From Sphingomonas cannabina (GTDB lineage: Bacteria > Pseudomonadota > Alphaproteobacteria > Sphingomonadales > Sphingomonadaceae): a stretch of DNA of 64,000 bases. Position 1 is the first letter of the stretch. Every line of letters starts with the position of its first letter. The notes beneath the pieces were generated by a model. The model saw only the letters and a list, made by a program, of their open reading frames with translations, was not told where the DNA came from and searched no databases. The translations under genes were made by a program, and so were the position numbers. Below, in pieces: positions 24,890-34,663 of the stretch. The DNA lies in the NCBI RefSeq assembly GCF_021391395.1, contig NZ_CP090059.1, positions 744,001-808,000 of the forward strand. Reading direction: 5' to 3'.

Positions 24890-27484
24890 CTATCCCTCCA
24901 CGCTCTTGCTGACCTGCTCGAACATATCCTTGCTGAGCCCCGGCACGGCGAGGATACGGTTCAGCTCCGCCTTCATCGCCTCCGCCCGCGCCGCGTCGAA
25001 CCGCCGCCAGCGTCCCAGCGGCGGCAGCAGCTTGGCCGCCGTCTGCGGGTTGAGCTTGTCGAGCGCGATCAGCTGATCGGCGACGAAGCGGTAGCCGCCT
25101 CCCGATGCGTGATGGAACGCCCGCTGGTTCACCCCGAACGCCCCCACCAGCGCGCGGGCGCGATTGGGATTGGCGAGCGTGAAGTCCGGATGCCGCGCCA
25201 GCGCCTCGACCGCCGCCATGGTATCGTCGCGCGTCGACAGCGCCTGGGTCGAGAACCATTTGTCGAGCACCAGCGCATTGTCGCGATAGCGGCGATAGAA
25301 CAGGTCGAGCGCCGTCGCCCGCTCGGCGGCGTCGCCATTGGCGAGCGTGGTCAGCGCGCCCTGGCGGTCGGTCATGTTGTCCGCCGCCTCGAACTGCGCG
25401 AAGGCGAGCGCCGCCGCATCCTCCGCCCCGCTCGCCGCGAGAAAGCCGAGCGCCACCGTCCTCAATCGCCGCGCGCCCTTGGCTGCGGGGGAATATTCGA
25501 AGCGGTTGGCGCGGGTCTTCTCATAGGCCGCGCGCCACTCGCGCTCGAGCGTCCGACCGATGTCATGCCGCAACGCTTCGCGCGCCTGATAGATTGCTTC
25601 GGGATCAACCACCGGCATCTGGTCGCCGATGAAGCTCTCGGACGGCAACAGTACCGCCTCGCCGATGAACGCCGCGTCGAGCGCTGAATCGGTCAGCGTG
25701 TTGCGAATCGCCTCCAGCACCGGCCCGTGATCGGCGCGCCCACGGCTGACCGCGGAGACCAGCGTGTCGAGCATCAGCTGCTGCATCGCCTCATAGCGGG
25801 CGAAGGGATCGTCGTCATGCGCCGACAGAAAGGCGAGGTCGGCGGCGGTGCGATCGCTGTCGACGATGATCGGCGCGGAAAAGCCGCGGTTGATCGACAG
25901 TACCGGCCGCTCGGCCAGCCCCTCGAACGCCACCTCCGCGCTCGCGTGGGCGAACACCTCCAGCCGCTCGTCGATGAGCGGCTTCGCGCTGTCGGCGCCG
26001 AACAGCTTGAGCCTGAGCGGCAGCACCAGCGGCTCCTTGACCGGCTGGCCCGGCGTCGGCGGGGTGGACTGTTCGAGCTTCAGCACCGCGCGCCGCCGCT
26101 CGGCATCATGGCTGAGGCGCGCGGCGAGGCGCGGCGTGCCGGCTTGCGCATACCACCGGCGGAACTGGCCGAGATCGATCCCTCCCGCCTCCTCCATGCA
26201 GGCGACGAAATCGTCGACCGTGGCGGCGGTGCCGTCGAACCGGTCGAAATAGAGGTCGGTCGCGGCGCGGAACTTCTCGGGCCCCAGCAGCGTCGCCATC
26301 ATGCGGATGACCTCGGCACCCTTGTTGTAGATGGTCGCGGTGTAGAAGTTCGAGATCTCGATATATTCGTCGGGTCGGACCGGGTGGGCGAGCGGCCCCG
26401 CATCCTCGGGGAACTGCGCGGCACGCAGGCTGCGCACGTCCTCGATCCGCTTGACCGCCGCCGATCCCTGGTCGGCGGAGAAGCTCTGGTCGCGGAACAC
26501 GGTGAAGCCTTCCTTGAGGCTCAGCTGGAACCAGTCGCGGCAGGTGATGCGGTCGCCCGACCAGTTGTGGAAATATTCGTGCGCCACCACGGCGGCGATC
26601 GCGTCATAGTCGTAATCGGTCGCGGTCTCCGGGTCGGCGAGGATGTAGCGGCTGTTGAAGATGTTCAGCCCCTTGTTCTCCATCGCCCCGAAGTTGAAGT
26701 CGTCAACCGCAACGATGTTGAAGACATCGAGGTCGTATTCCCGGCCATAGACATCCTCGTCCCACTTCATCGCCGTCCTGAGCGCGTGGAGGGCGTGATC
26801 GGTCTTGGGAAGATCGGCAGCGCGCACCCAGATGCCGAGCTGCACCTCGCGGCCCGACCGGGTGGTGAAGGTCGCGCGGTTGGCGACGAGATCGCCCGCG
26901 ACCAGCGCGAACAGATAGCTCGGCTTGGGGAAGGGGTCGTTCCACTGCGCCCAATGCCGGCCGCCCTCCAGCTCGCCCGAGGCGACCGGATCGCCGTTCG
27001 CGAGCAGGATCGGAAAGCGCGCCTTGTCCGCGGCCATCCGCACCGAATAGCGGCTGAGCACGTCGGGCCGATCGGGGAAGAAGGTGATGCGGCGGAACCC
27101 CTCCGCCTCGCATTGCGTGCAGAGCAGCCCGCCCGAGGCGTAGAGGCCCATCAGCTGGGTGTTGATCTCGGGCGCGATCTCGACCTCGGTCTCGACGCTG
27201 TGGTGGTCGCCGGTCAGCGGGACGACGAGCGCGCCGTCGTCGAGCGACCAGTCGGCGTCGCTGCCGTCGACGCGCACCGCGAGCGGTGTGAGTCCGTCGC
27301 CATCCAGGCGCAGCGGTTCCGAGTGATCCCCGTTCCGCTCTACGGTGAGCGTGGCGCGAACCCGCGTACGCGCGGGGTCGAGGTCGAAGTCGAGCGCGAT
27401 CGTCGGCACGAGCCAGGCGGGCGGGCGATAATCCTCGCGGCGGATCGTCTTCGGCGTCGGCGCAGCGGCAGGGCGGGCATCCAT
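24890..27484 (-). CDS. pepN: Aminopeptidase N (M1 metallopeptidase)
   Basis: Zinc aminopeptidase that trims N-terminal residues from peptides in the cytosol; 864 residues, the normal length for the bacterial PepN type. The exopeptidase motif FGAMENKGLNIFNS and the zinc motif VVAHEYFHNWSGD (around residue 300, second Glu in LKEGFTVFRDQ) are intact. It has the usual N-terminal beta domain, catalytic domain, small beta domain and helical C-terminal bowl. The ATG at 27484 (MDARPAAAPTPKTIRREDY) matches the conserved start; an open extension into the upstream repeat is rejected. Confidence 0.97.
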   Translation of the reverse strand: MDARPAAAPTPKTIRREDYRPPAWLVPTIALDFDLDPARTRVRATLTVERNGDHSEPLRLDGDGLTPLAVRVDGSDADWSLDDGALVVPLTGDHHSVETEVEIAPEINTQLMGLYASGGLLCTQCEAEGFRRITFFPDRPDVLSRYSVRMAADKARFPILLANGDPVASGELEGGRHWAQWNDPFPKPSYLFALVAGDLVANRATFTTRSGREVQLGIWVRAADLPKTDHALHALRTAMKWDEDVYGREYDLDVFNIVAVDDFNFGAMENKGLNIFNSRYILADPETATDYDYDAIAAVVAHEYFHNWSGDRITCRDWFQLSLKEGFTVFRDQSFSADQGSAAVKRIEDVRSLRAAQFPEDAGPLAHPVRPDEYIEISNFYTATIYNKGAEVIRMMATLLGPEKFRAATDLYFDRFDGTAATVDDFVACMEEAGGIDLGQFRRWYAQAGTPRLAARLSHDAERRRAVLKLEQSTPPTPGQPVKEPLVLPLRLKLFGADSAKPLIDERLEVFAHASAEVAFEGLAERPVLSINRGFSAPIIVDSDRTAADLAFLSAHDDDPFARYEAMQQLMLDTLVSAVSRGRADHGPVLEAIRNTLTDSALDAAFIGEAVLLPSESFIGDQMPVVDPEAIYQAREALRHDIGRTLEREWRAAYEKTRANRFEYSPAAKGARRLRTVALGFLAASGAEDAAALAFAQFEAADNMTDRQGALTTLANGDAAERATALDLFYRRYRDNALVLDKWFSTQALSTRDDTMAAVEALARHPDFTLANPNRARALVGAFGVNQRAFHHASGGGYRFVADQLIALDKLNPQTAAKLLPPLGRWRRFDAARAEAMKAELNRILAVPGLSKDMFEQVSKSVEG

Positions 27485-27524
27485 CCCGCCGCTATACGCG
27501 CCCATAAGGCTGGCAGGCCAGTTC

Positions 27525-27665
27525 TTTCCCTCTCCCCTTGGGAGAGGGAGGGGCCCGCTCGGCGCTAGCCGAGTGGGAGGGTGAGGGTGACCATCGCCAG
27601 CCGAAGTCGCCCTCACCCTCCCGCCGCCTCCGGCGGCTCCTTCCCTCTCCCAATGGGAGAGAGAC
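27525..27665. repeat. Palindromic intergenic repeat, second type
   Basis: A roughly 140-bp element with mirrored ends, CCCTCTCCCCTTGGGAGAGGG on the left and CCCTCTCCCAATGGGAGAGAG on the right, and inner arms GGGAGGGTGAGGGTGAC and GTCGCCCTCACCCTCCC. It has the same plan as the repeats at 11884, 46475 and 49718 but a different sequence. It fills the divergent gap between pepN and the symporter gene. Confidence 0.8.
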
Positions 27666-27710
27666 AGTGGGGCCTTCCCGATGGTGATCCAGCCCCGCTA
27701 CATCGGGCGA

Positions 27711-29119
27711 ATGACCACCGCTGGCGACCGCACGGGGCAAAGGCTCAGCTTCTGGCAGCGCACCCGCTTCGCGCTCGGCGACCTCGCGTTCAACCTCTAT
27801 TGGCAGAGCATTACCCTCTATCTCCTGTTCTACTATACCGACGTGGTCGGCCTGCCGATCGGCCAGGCGGCGCTGATCTACATGCTGCCGTCGATCTGGG
27901 ACGGACTGGTCGATTTCGCGGTGGGACTGTCGGCGGACCGGCTCGGTGCCGGGAAGGGGGCTATCGCCGCTTCCTGGTCTGGGGTGCGCTGCCCTTGGGC
28001 GCTGCCTTCGTGCTGCTCTACCTGCCGCTGCCCTTCACCGGCACCTTGCTGCTCGGTGCGATGCTGGCGGTGCACCTCCTGTTCCGCACGCTCTATGCAG
28101 TGGTGAACGTGCCCTATTCGGCGCTGACTGCGCGGATCAGCTCGAGCAGCCGCGACCGCACCTCGATCGCCGGCCTGCGCATGATGTTCGGCACGATCGC
28201 CGCCATCTCGGTCGCGCTGGTGACGCAGCCGATGGCGGCGCTTGTCGGGGGAGGGCCGGACAATTCCATGGGTTTCCTCGCCGTCGCGGCGCTGTTCGCG
28301 CTGGCGGGGGTCGCGATCCTGCTGCCGGTGGCGCTCGCGATCGAGGAGGCGGCGCCGCCGGCGCCGAAGCAAGGCGCCATCCTGCGTTTCCTCGGTGACT
28401 GCCTGCGCAATCTTGCCACCAATCCAGCTTTCCTGTCGCTGATGGCCGCGATGATCTGCATGACCTTCGCCGCGACCGTGTTCGGCAAGTCGATCCTCTA
28501 TTACTTCAAATATGTCGTCGGCCACGAGGAGGCGGGGCGGCAGGCCTTGGCGGTGATGGGGTTCGCCGGCGGCCTTGCGGTGCCGCTGTGGATGGTGGCT
28601 GGACGCCATCTCGGCGCGCGGATAGTGTGGCTGCTTTCGGCCGGTGGCGGCCTCGCGGCGCTAGGAGCCGTGGCGTGGCTCGACATCCGTGGCGTGCTGG
28701 CGATGCAGGCGCTGTTCGTCGCGCTGCAGGTGGCGATCATGGGGATGCACTTCGCCTTCTGGTCGCTGCTGCCCGACACGATCGAATATGGCGAGCGCGC
28801 CACCGGTCAGCGGTTCGAGGCGACCACCTTCGGCGTCGCCGCGCTGGTGCAGAAGGTCGCGTTCGGTGCCGCCGGCGGGCTGTTCGGGGCGATGTTCGAC
28901 GCGATCGGCTATCGCGCCAACGTCGGCCAGTCGGCCGAGACGCTGGCGGGGATGCGCTGGATCGTGCTCGCGGTGCCGGCACTGGGCTTCGCGCTGTCGG
29001 CGCTGTGCATCGCGCTCAACCCGCTCCGCCGCGACGTCCACGACCGCATCGTCGACGAGCTGGAACAGCAGCGATTAGCCCGCGAGGAGCTCGAAACTGC
29101 CCCGAAGCCCATCGGCTGA
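27711..29119 (+). pseudogene. GPH-family sugar:cation symporter, frameshifted
   Basis: Two overlapping frames together encode a glycoside-pentoside-hexuronide symporter of about 469 residues. The first frame supplies LSFWQRTRFALGDLAFNLYWQSITLYLLFYYTDVVGLP and ADRLGAG; the second resumes at GYRRFLVWGALPLG and runs to the end through EYGERATGQRFEA. The break is at 27956-27960, a run of five G: one more G (or a -1 slip) restores the frame. Everything else is intact, so this is a recent mutation, a sequencing error, or a slippage site. ATGs at 27681 and 27711 are in frame. The 3' end overlaps the convergent GH3 gene. Confidence 0.85.
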
Positions 29120-31366
29120 CGAGGGCCCGATCCAGAAGTCGAAGAGGCCGGGCTCCACCGTGCGCTCCATCGCCTGGCCGACGAACTCCAGGTCCCGGCG
29201 CCGCAGCGTGAAGCTGACCGTCGCGGACTCGCCCGGCGCCAGGCGGATCTTGCGATAACCCTTCAGCTCGCGGACGGGCCGGGTGATGCTGGCGGCGCGG
29301 TCGTGGATGTAGAGCTGCGCCACTTCCCACGCTTCGTGCTTGCCCGAATTGGTGACGCGCGCGGTGAGGGTGATCACCCCATCCCAGGCCAGCCGGCCGC
29401 CGCCGTTCGCAAGGTCGGCATAGCCGATGCGGCCGTAGGTGAGGCCGTGGCCGAACGGGAAGCGGGCCTCATTGCTCACCGTCTGGAAATGCGCCTTGTA
29501 GGGCTGGAGCGGTCCTTCGGGATTGGGCCGGCCGGTCGCCTTGTGCGCGTAATAGAACGGCTCCTGCCCCGATTCCTGCGGGAAACTGACCGGCAGGCGT
29601 CCCGATGGCCCCTCCTCGCCGAACAGCACGTCGGCGATCGCCGGGCCAGTCTCGCTGCCGAGGAACCAAGTGACGAGCAGCGCCGGCGCGCTCAGCACCG
29701 CGCCCTGCAGCTCCAGCGCGCGCCCGTTCTTGAGCAGCACGACATAGGGCTTGCCGGTCGCGGCGATAGCCTCGGCCAGCGCCTGCTGCGCGGGATGGAG
29801 GGTGAGCGAGGTGCGCGACTTGGCTTCGCCCGACATGTCCTGCGTCTCGCCGAGCACCAGCACCGCGACGTCCGCCGCCCGCGCGGCGGCGACCGCGGCG
29901 TCGATGCCGCCCGGGATAGGCGCGAACGGCTGGCAGCCGGGCGTCACCGTCAGTGCCGTTGCGTCGGTCAGTTCCGCACGCATGCCCGTGGCGATATCGA
30001 CCGCCTGGCCGTTGTCGCCATAGACGTTCCACGGACCGACCAGGTCGTGCTTCCCCTCCGCGAAGGGACCGATCAGCGCGATCCGCTGCCCAGACTTGCG
30101 GAGCGGCAGCAGCTCGCCCTCGTTGCGCAGCATCACGATCGACTTGCGCGCCGCGTCGCGCGCGACCGCCAGGTTGGCGCGGGTGCGCGAGCGCGCCTTC
30201 TCGCGCTTGGGATCGAGGCGGCGGAACGGATCGTCGAACAGCCCGAGCTTCGTCTTCAGCGCCAGCACGCGCCGCACCGCCTCGTCGAGCCGCGCCATCG
30301 GCACCGCGCCCTCGTTCACCAGCCGCGGCAAGTGCTGGATATAGAAGCCGCTCTGCATGCTCATATCGACGCCGGCCATGAAGGCGAGCCTGGTCGCCTC
30401 GCGCGCGTCGGCGGCGAAGCCGTGCGCGATCATCTCCTCGTCGCCGGTATAATCGGAGACGACGAGGCCGCCGAAGCCCCATTCGCCGCGCAGCACTTCG
30501 GTCTGCAGCCAGTGGTTGCCGGTGGCGGGAATGCCCGACAGCTCGTTGAACGAGGCCATGAAGGTCGGCACGCCCGCCGCGGCCGCAGCCTCGAACGGCG
30601 GGAAATAGACCTCGCGCAACGTCCGCTCGGAGACGTCGACGCTGTTGTAATCGAGCCCCGCCTCGGCCGCGCCATAGGCGGCGAAATGCTTGGCGCAGGC
30701 GGCGACCGCGTCGTCGTCCCACAATGACTTGCCCTGGAAGCCCTTCACCCGCGCGGCGGCCATGTCGATGCCGAGCAGCACGTCCTCGCCCGCGCCCTCG
30801 ACCCCGCGGCCCCAGCGCTGGTCGCGGGCGATGTCGACCATCGGCGCGAAGGTCCAGTCGATCCCCGCCGCCGCCGCCTCGACCGCGGCGACGCGCGCCG
30901 TGCGCTCGGCGAGCGCGGGATCGAAGCTCGCCGCCTCGGCGAGCGGGACGGGGAAGACGGTGCGGTGCCCGTGGATCACGTCGGCGGCGAAGATCAGCGG
31001 GACCTTCAGCCGCGATTCCTTCATGGCGACCGTCTGCATCCGCCGCGCCATCTCGGCGCCGTTGCCGTTGAAAACGCCGGTCAGCCGCCCCTTGCGCACC
31101 TCCTCGAGCTGCGCCTCGAAGCCGGCGCCGGCCTGCGGCGGATTGAGCGCATTGGCCCCCGCGCCCGCCCAGGCGGCGGCCATCAGCGTGAGCTGCCCGC
31201 ACTTCTCCTCGACTGTCATCCGCCCGACCAGCGCGTCGATCGCCGCGTGCGATCCGCCATCCTTCCCCGCCTGGAGCAGCAGCGCGCGCGCCGGCGAATG
31301 CGCCCAGGCGATCACCGTCCCTGCCGCCATCAGCGCGCCGCGCCGCGTGATCGTCGTGCCGTTCAA
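29075..31366 (-). CDS. bglX: Glycoside hydrolase family 3 beta-glucosidase
   Basis: Exported GH3 enzyme, 763 residues. A Tat-like signal (TTITRRGALMAAGTVIAWA) precedes the catalytic barrel; the nucleophile Asp lies in GGLVVSDYTGDEE, and the GH3 C-terminal domain (LVLGETQDMSGEAKSRTSL, FPFGHGLTYG) ends in a fibronectin-III-like part (VTNSGKHEAWEVAQLYIHD). I place the start at TTG 31366 because AGGGAGGA lies 5 nt before it; ATG 31408 lacks a ribosome site and would lie 17 nt from an operator. It likely releases glucose from beta-glucosides in the periplasm. Confidence 0.93.
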   Translation of the reverse strand: MNGTTITRRGALMAAGTVIAWAHSPARALLLQAGKDGGSHAAIDALVGRMTVEEKCGQLTLMAAAWAGAGANALNPPQAGAGFEAQLEEVRKGRLTGVFNGNGAEMARRMQTVAMKESRLKVPLIFAADVIHGHRTVFPVPLAEAASFDPALAERTARVAAVEAAAAGIDWTFAPMVDIARDQRWGRGVEGAGEDVLLGIDMAAARVKGFQGKSLWDDDAVAACAKHFAAYGAAEAGLDYNSVDVSERTLREVYFPPFEAAAAAGVPTFMASFNELSGIPATGNHWLQTEVLRGEWGFGGLVVSDYTGDEEMIAHGFAADAREATRLAFMAGVDMSMQSGFYIQHLPRLVNEGAVPMARLDEAVRRVLALKTKLGLFDDPFRRLDPKREKARSRTRANLAVARDAARKSIVMLRNEGELLPLRKSGQRIALIGPFAEGKHDLVGPWNVYGDNGQAVDIATGMRAELTDATALTVTPGCQPFAPIPGGIDAAVAAARAADVAVLVLGETQDMSGEAKSRTSLTLHPAQQALAEAIAATGKPYVVLLKNGRALELQGAVLSAPALLVTWFLGSETGPAIADVLFGEEGPSGRLPVSFPQESGQEPFYYAHKATGRPNPEGPLQPYKAHFQTVSNEARFPFGHGLTYGRIGYADLANGGGRLAWDGVITLTARVTNSGKHEAWEVAQLYIHDRAASITRPVRELKGYRKIRLAPGESATVSFTLRRRDLEFVGQAMERTVEPGLFDFWIGPSSADGLRGSFELLAG

Positions 31367-31425
31367 GCCATCCTCCCTGTCGTTTCGTCCTGCCGACTCG
31401 GCGCTCATCGCCCGATAGCGTGCGC

Positions 31426-31439
31426 TGTAACCGGTTACA
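31426..31439. promoter_or_regulatory. LacI-family-type operator palindrome
   Basis: TGTAACCGGTTACA is a perfect 14-bp palindrome with the central CG typical of LacI/GalR operators, 60 bp upstream of the proposed bglX start and in the divergent gap with glcB. LacI-type control of secreted beta-glucosidase genes by sugars is common. No LacI gene lies in this window. Confidence 0.65.
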
Positions 31440-31529
31440 AATCCACCCTCAGGTTGATCCCCCAGGCCGGATCGGCTTAAGCGGCGGGGGCCTCCCCAGG
31501 CCCGTTCGTTCCGTTGGAGGCATTCTGCG

Positions 31530-33611
31530 ATGACCTATGTTCCCCGCGCTGGCCTGTCGGTGGCCGCTCCCCTGGCCGCGTTCGTCGAGGAGCAGGTGCT
31601 GCCGCCGCTGGGGATCGCGGCGGAGGAATTCTGGTCGGGCACGGCGGCGATCTTCGAACGCTTCGTTCCGGAGAACCGGGAGCTGCTCGCCCGGCGCGAC
31701 GCGCTGCAGGCGGCGATCGATACGCGCCTGGTGGAGGGCGGTGAGGCTGGCGAGGCGTTCCTCCGCGAGATCGGCTACCTCGTGCCCGAGCCGGCGCCGT
31801 TCACAATCGGCACGCGGAACGTCGATCCCGAGATCGCGACGATGGCCGGCCCGCAGCTCGTCGTGCCGGCGCTCAATGCCCGCTTCGTCCTCAACGCGGC
31901 CAACGCGCGCTGGGGCAGCCTCTACGACGCGCTCTACGGCACCGATGCGCTGCCCGGCGCAGCCAAGCCCGGTGGCTATGATGCCGAGCGCGGCACCCAG
32001 GTGATCGCCTATGCCCGCGAGTTCCTCGACAAGGCGGTGCCGCTCAAGTCGGGAAGCTGGAAGGATTTCATTAGCGGCGACCTCGACCTCGCCGACCCCG
32101 GCCAGTTCGTCGGCTCGAAGGGCGACGACCTCCTGTTCCGCCACAATGGCCTGCACATCGAGGTGGTGATCGACCGCACCCACCCGATCGGCAGGGACGA
32201 TCCCGCCGGCATCGCCGACGTGCTGCTTGAGGCGGCGCTGACCACCATCGTCGACCTCGAGGATTCGATCGCCGCGGTCGATGCCGAGGACAAGGTGGCG
32301 GCCTATGCCAACTGGCTCGGGCTGATGCGTGGCGATCTCGAGGATACGTTCGAAAAGGGCGGAAAGACGATGACCCGCCGCCTGAACGGCGACCGCACCT
32401 ACCAGCGCCCCAACGCCGACGACCTCGTGCTCCCTGGCCGCAGCCTTTTGTTCGTGCGCAACGTCGGCCACCTGATGACGACACCGGCGGTGAAGCTCCC
32501 CGACGGCGGCGAGGCGCCGGAGGGCATCCTCGACGCGATCATGACCAGCGCGATCGCGCTCCACGACCTCAAAGGGCTCGGCAAGCTGCGCAACAGCCGC
32601 GCCGGCTCGGTCTACATCGTCAAGCCCAAGATGCACGGCCCCGACGAGGTCGCCTTCACCGACCGCCTGTTCGACGCGGTCGAGGACCTGCTCGGCCTCG
32701 CCCGCCGCACGATCAAGGTCGGGGTGATGGACGAGGAGCGCCGCACCTCGGCCAATCTCGCCGCCTGCATCCGCGCGGTGAAGGACCGCATCGTCTTCAT
32801 CAACACCGGCTTCCTCGACCGCACCGGCGACGAGATCCACACCTCGATGCACGCCGGCGCGGTGGTGCCCAAGGCCGAGATGAAGGGGACCGACTGGATC
32901 AAGGCCTATGAGGATCGCAATGTCCGCATCGGCCTCGCCTGCGGCCTCTCCGGCAAGGCGCAGATCGGCAAGGGCATGTGGGCCGCGCCCGACCGGATGG
33001 CGGACATGCTCGCGCAGAAGATCGCCCATCCGACGAGCGGCGCCAATACCGCCTGGGTGCCGAGCCCGACCGCGGCGACGCTGCACGCGCTCCACTACCA
33101 CCAGATCGACGTCTTCGCCCGCCAGCGCGAGATCGCGGGCGAGCCGGTCCCCGCGCTCGGCAGGCTGCTGACCGTGCCGCTCGCCGGCGGCCGCAACTGG
33201 AGCGAGGCGGAGGTCGCGCGAGAGCTCGACAACAACGCCCAGGGCATCCTCGGCTATGTCGTGCGCTGGATCGACCAGGGCGTCGGCTGCTCCAAGGTGC
33301 CCGACATCGACGACGTCGGCCTGATGGAGGACCGCGCGACGCTGCGCATCAGTTCGCAGCACATCGCCAACTGGCTGCTGCACGGCGTGGCGACGCCGGA
33401 GCAGGTCGACGCGGCGCTCCGGCGCATGGCGGCGAAGGTCGACGCGCAGAACGCCGGCGACCCGCTCTACCGTCCGATGGCGGGCCATGAGGAGGAAAGC
33501 CTCGCCTTCCAGGCCGCCCGCGCGCTGGTCTTCGAGGGACTGACCCAGCCCAACGGCTACACCGAGCCGCTGCTGCACAGGTTCCGGGCGGCGGCGAAGG
33601 CGCGAGGGTGA
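31530..33611 (+). CDS. glcB: Malate synthase G
   Basis: Condenses glyoxylate with acetyl-CoA to malate, the second step of the glyoxylate shunt or glycolate use. The 693-residue protein has the G-isoform architecture: TIM barrel with an inserted alpha/beta domain. Landmarks are [67 protein letters not shown] (Arg/Glu active-site region), [17 protein letters not shown] and the C-terminal [14 protein letters not shown]. The ATG has TTGGAGG upstream. Cytosolic. It stands alone; isocitrate lyase is not in the window. Confidence 0.97.
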   Translation: MTYVPRAGLSVAAPLAAFVEEQVLPPLGIAAEEFWSGTAAIFERFVPENRELLARRDALQAAIDTRLVEGGEAGEAFLREIGYLVPEPAPFTIGTRNVDPEIATMAGPQLVVPALNARFVLNAANARWGSLYDALYGTDALPGAAKPGGYDAERGTQVIAYAREFLDKAVPLKSGSWKDFISGDLDLADPGQFVGSKGDDLLFRHNGLHIEVVIDRTHPIGRDDPAGIADVLLEAALTTIVDLEDSIAAVDAEDKVAAYANWLGLMRGDLEDTFEKGGKTMTRRLNGDRTYQRPNADDLVLPGRSLLFVRNVGHLMTTPAVKLPDGGEAPEGILDAIMTSAIALHDLKGLGKLRNSRAGSVYIVKPKMHGPDEVAFTDRLFDAVEDLLGLARRTIKVGVMDEERRTSANLAACIRAVKDRIVFINTGFLDRTGDEIHTSMHAGAVVPKAEMKGTDWIKAYEDRNVRIGLACGLSGKAQIGKGMWAAPDRMADMLAQKIAHPTSGANTAWVPSPTAATLHALHYHQIDVFARQREIAGEPVPALGRLLTVPLAGGRNWSEAEVARELDNNAQGILGYVVRWIDQGVGCSKVPDIDDVGLMEDRATLRISSQHIANWLLHGVATPEQVDAALRRMAAKVDAQNAGDPLYRPMAGHEEESLAFQAARALVFEGLTQPNGYTEPLLHRFRAAAKARG

Positions 33612-33626
33612 TCCCGCGCGGATAGG

Positions 33627-33643
33627 TGTTGACTCGATCAACA
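33627..33643. promoter_or_regulatory. MarR-type operator 1
   Basis: TGTTGACTCGATCAACA, an inverted repeat of TGTTGA with a 5-nt centre, 40 bp upstream of the MarR-GNAT gene. A second, near-identical site follows 24 bp later. The pair sits where the promoter of the fusion gene should be, as expected for an autoregulating MarR dimer. Confidence 0.7.
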
Positions 33644-33647
33644 TTCG

Positions 33648-33670
33648 TAGTGTTGACTGCATCAACACTA
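33648..33670. promoter_or_regulatory. MarR-type operator 2
   Basis: The arms TAGTGTTGA and TCAACACTA are exact inverses around CTGCA. The core TGTTGA-N5-TCAACA repeats operator 1 with centre-to-centre spacing of 24 bp, a little over two helical turns, so two dimers could bind the same face. The site ends 12 bp before the start codon. Confidence 0.7.
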
Positions 33671-33682
33671 CGGAGCCCGCGC

Positions 33683-34606
33683 ATGACGCATCAGCACGAG
33701 AGCGCCGTCGCCGACCTGCGCGCATTCAACCGGCTCTACACCAGCCGGCTCGGCCTTCTCCACGCAAGGCTCGACGGCAGCCCGTTCACGCTGAGCGAGG
33801 CCCGGATCCTCTACGAACTCGCACACCGCACCGATCCGACGGCGGCGGAGATCGCACGGGCGCTGAACGTCGATCGCGCGCAGATGAGCCGCACGGTGAA
33901 GCGGCTAGCGACACGCGGGTTGGTGGCATCGCGCGAGGACCCGGCCCATGGCCGCCAGCAGCTGCTCTCACTCACGGAGGAGGGGAGCAAGGCGTTTGCC
34001 GCCCTGGAGGGAAACACGCGCGCCGCGATCGGTGCGCTGCTCGAAGGGCTGCCGCAAACCCGTCGGCGGCGCCTGCTTTCGGCGGCTGCTACCATTACCC
34101 GCATCTTCGAGGCCGAGACCGCACCGGCAGTGACACTGCGCGATTTGAGGCCCGGCGACATGGGCCTGGTCATCGCGCGGCAGGCGATCCTCTATGCGGA
34201 GGAATATGGCTGGAACAGCGACTATGAAGCCCTGGTCGCGCGCATCCTCGCCGATTTCCACCAGTCGTTCGATCCCGCCCGCGACGCCGCCTGGATCGCG
34301 GAGATCGACGGCCGGATGGCCGGATCGATCTTCCTCGTGCGCGGGGACGAGCCGGGCGTGGCCAAGCTGCGCCTGCTGTACGTCGAGCCCGACGCGCGCG
34401 GCGCCGGCGTCGGCAAGATGCTGGTGGCGGCCTGCATCGAGCGGGCACGGGCGCTCGGATACCAGCGGCTGGACCTGTGGACCAACAGCGTCCTCGCGGC
34501 GGCCCGCAGCATTTACGTGCGTGCCGGCTTCACGCTGGTCGAGGAGGCACCGCACCATTCCTTCGGCAAGGACCTGATCGGGCAGACCTGGTCGCTCGCC
34601 CTTTGA
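33683..34606 (+). CDS. MarR-family regulator fused to GNAT acetyltransferase
   Basis: A 307-residue two-domain protein. Residues 1-145 form a MarR winged helix (LSEARILYELAHRTDPTAAEIARALNVDRAQMSRTVKRLATRGLV), and residues 150-307 a GNAT domain with LRLLYVEPDARGAGVGKMLVAACIERARALGY (acetyl-CoA loop) and LDLWTNSVLAAARSIYVRAGF. Such fusions may couple acetylation of a small molecule or protein to gene control; targets are unknown. The ATG at 33683 gives a clean start behind two palindromic operators. It is a single-gene unit between glcB and the convergent M20 gene. Confidence 0.93.
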   Translation: MTHQHESAVADLRAFNRLYTSRLGLLHARLDGSPFTLSEARILYELAHRTDPTAAEIARALNVDRAQMSRTVKRLATRGLVASREDPAHGRQQLLSLTEEGSKAFAALEGNTRAAIGALLEGLPQTRRRRLLSAAATITRIFEAETAPAVTLRDLRPGDMGLVIARQAILYAEEYGWNSDYEALVARILADFHQSFDPARDAAWIAEIDGRMAGSIFLVRGDEPGVAKLRLLYVEPDARGAGVGKMLVAACIERARALGYQRLDLWTNSVLAAARSIYVRAGFTLVEEAPHHSFGKDLIGQTWSLAL

Positions 34607-34663
34607 CATCATTCGCGCCTGCTTCGGCGTGGAATCATCCTGCGGTCAGCGATGGCAACGGCC

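Noticed and set aside
27956..27962. Programmed -1 frameshifting in the symporter gene
   Set aside because: The G run could slip, but no downstream stimulatory structure was evident and the GPH family is not known to need a frameshift. Mutation or sequencing error is simpler.
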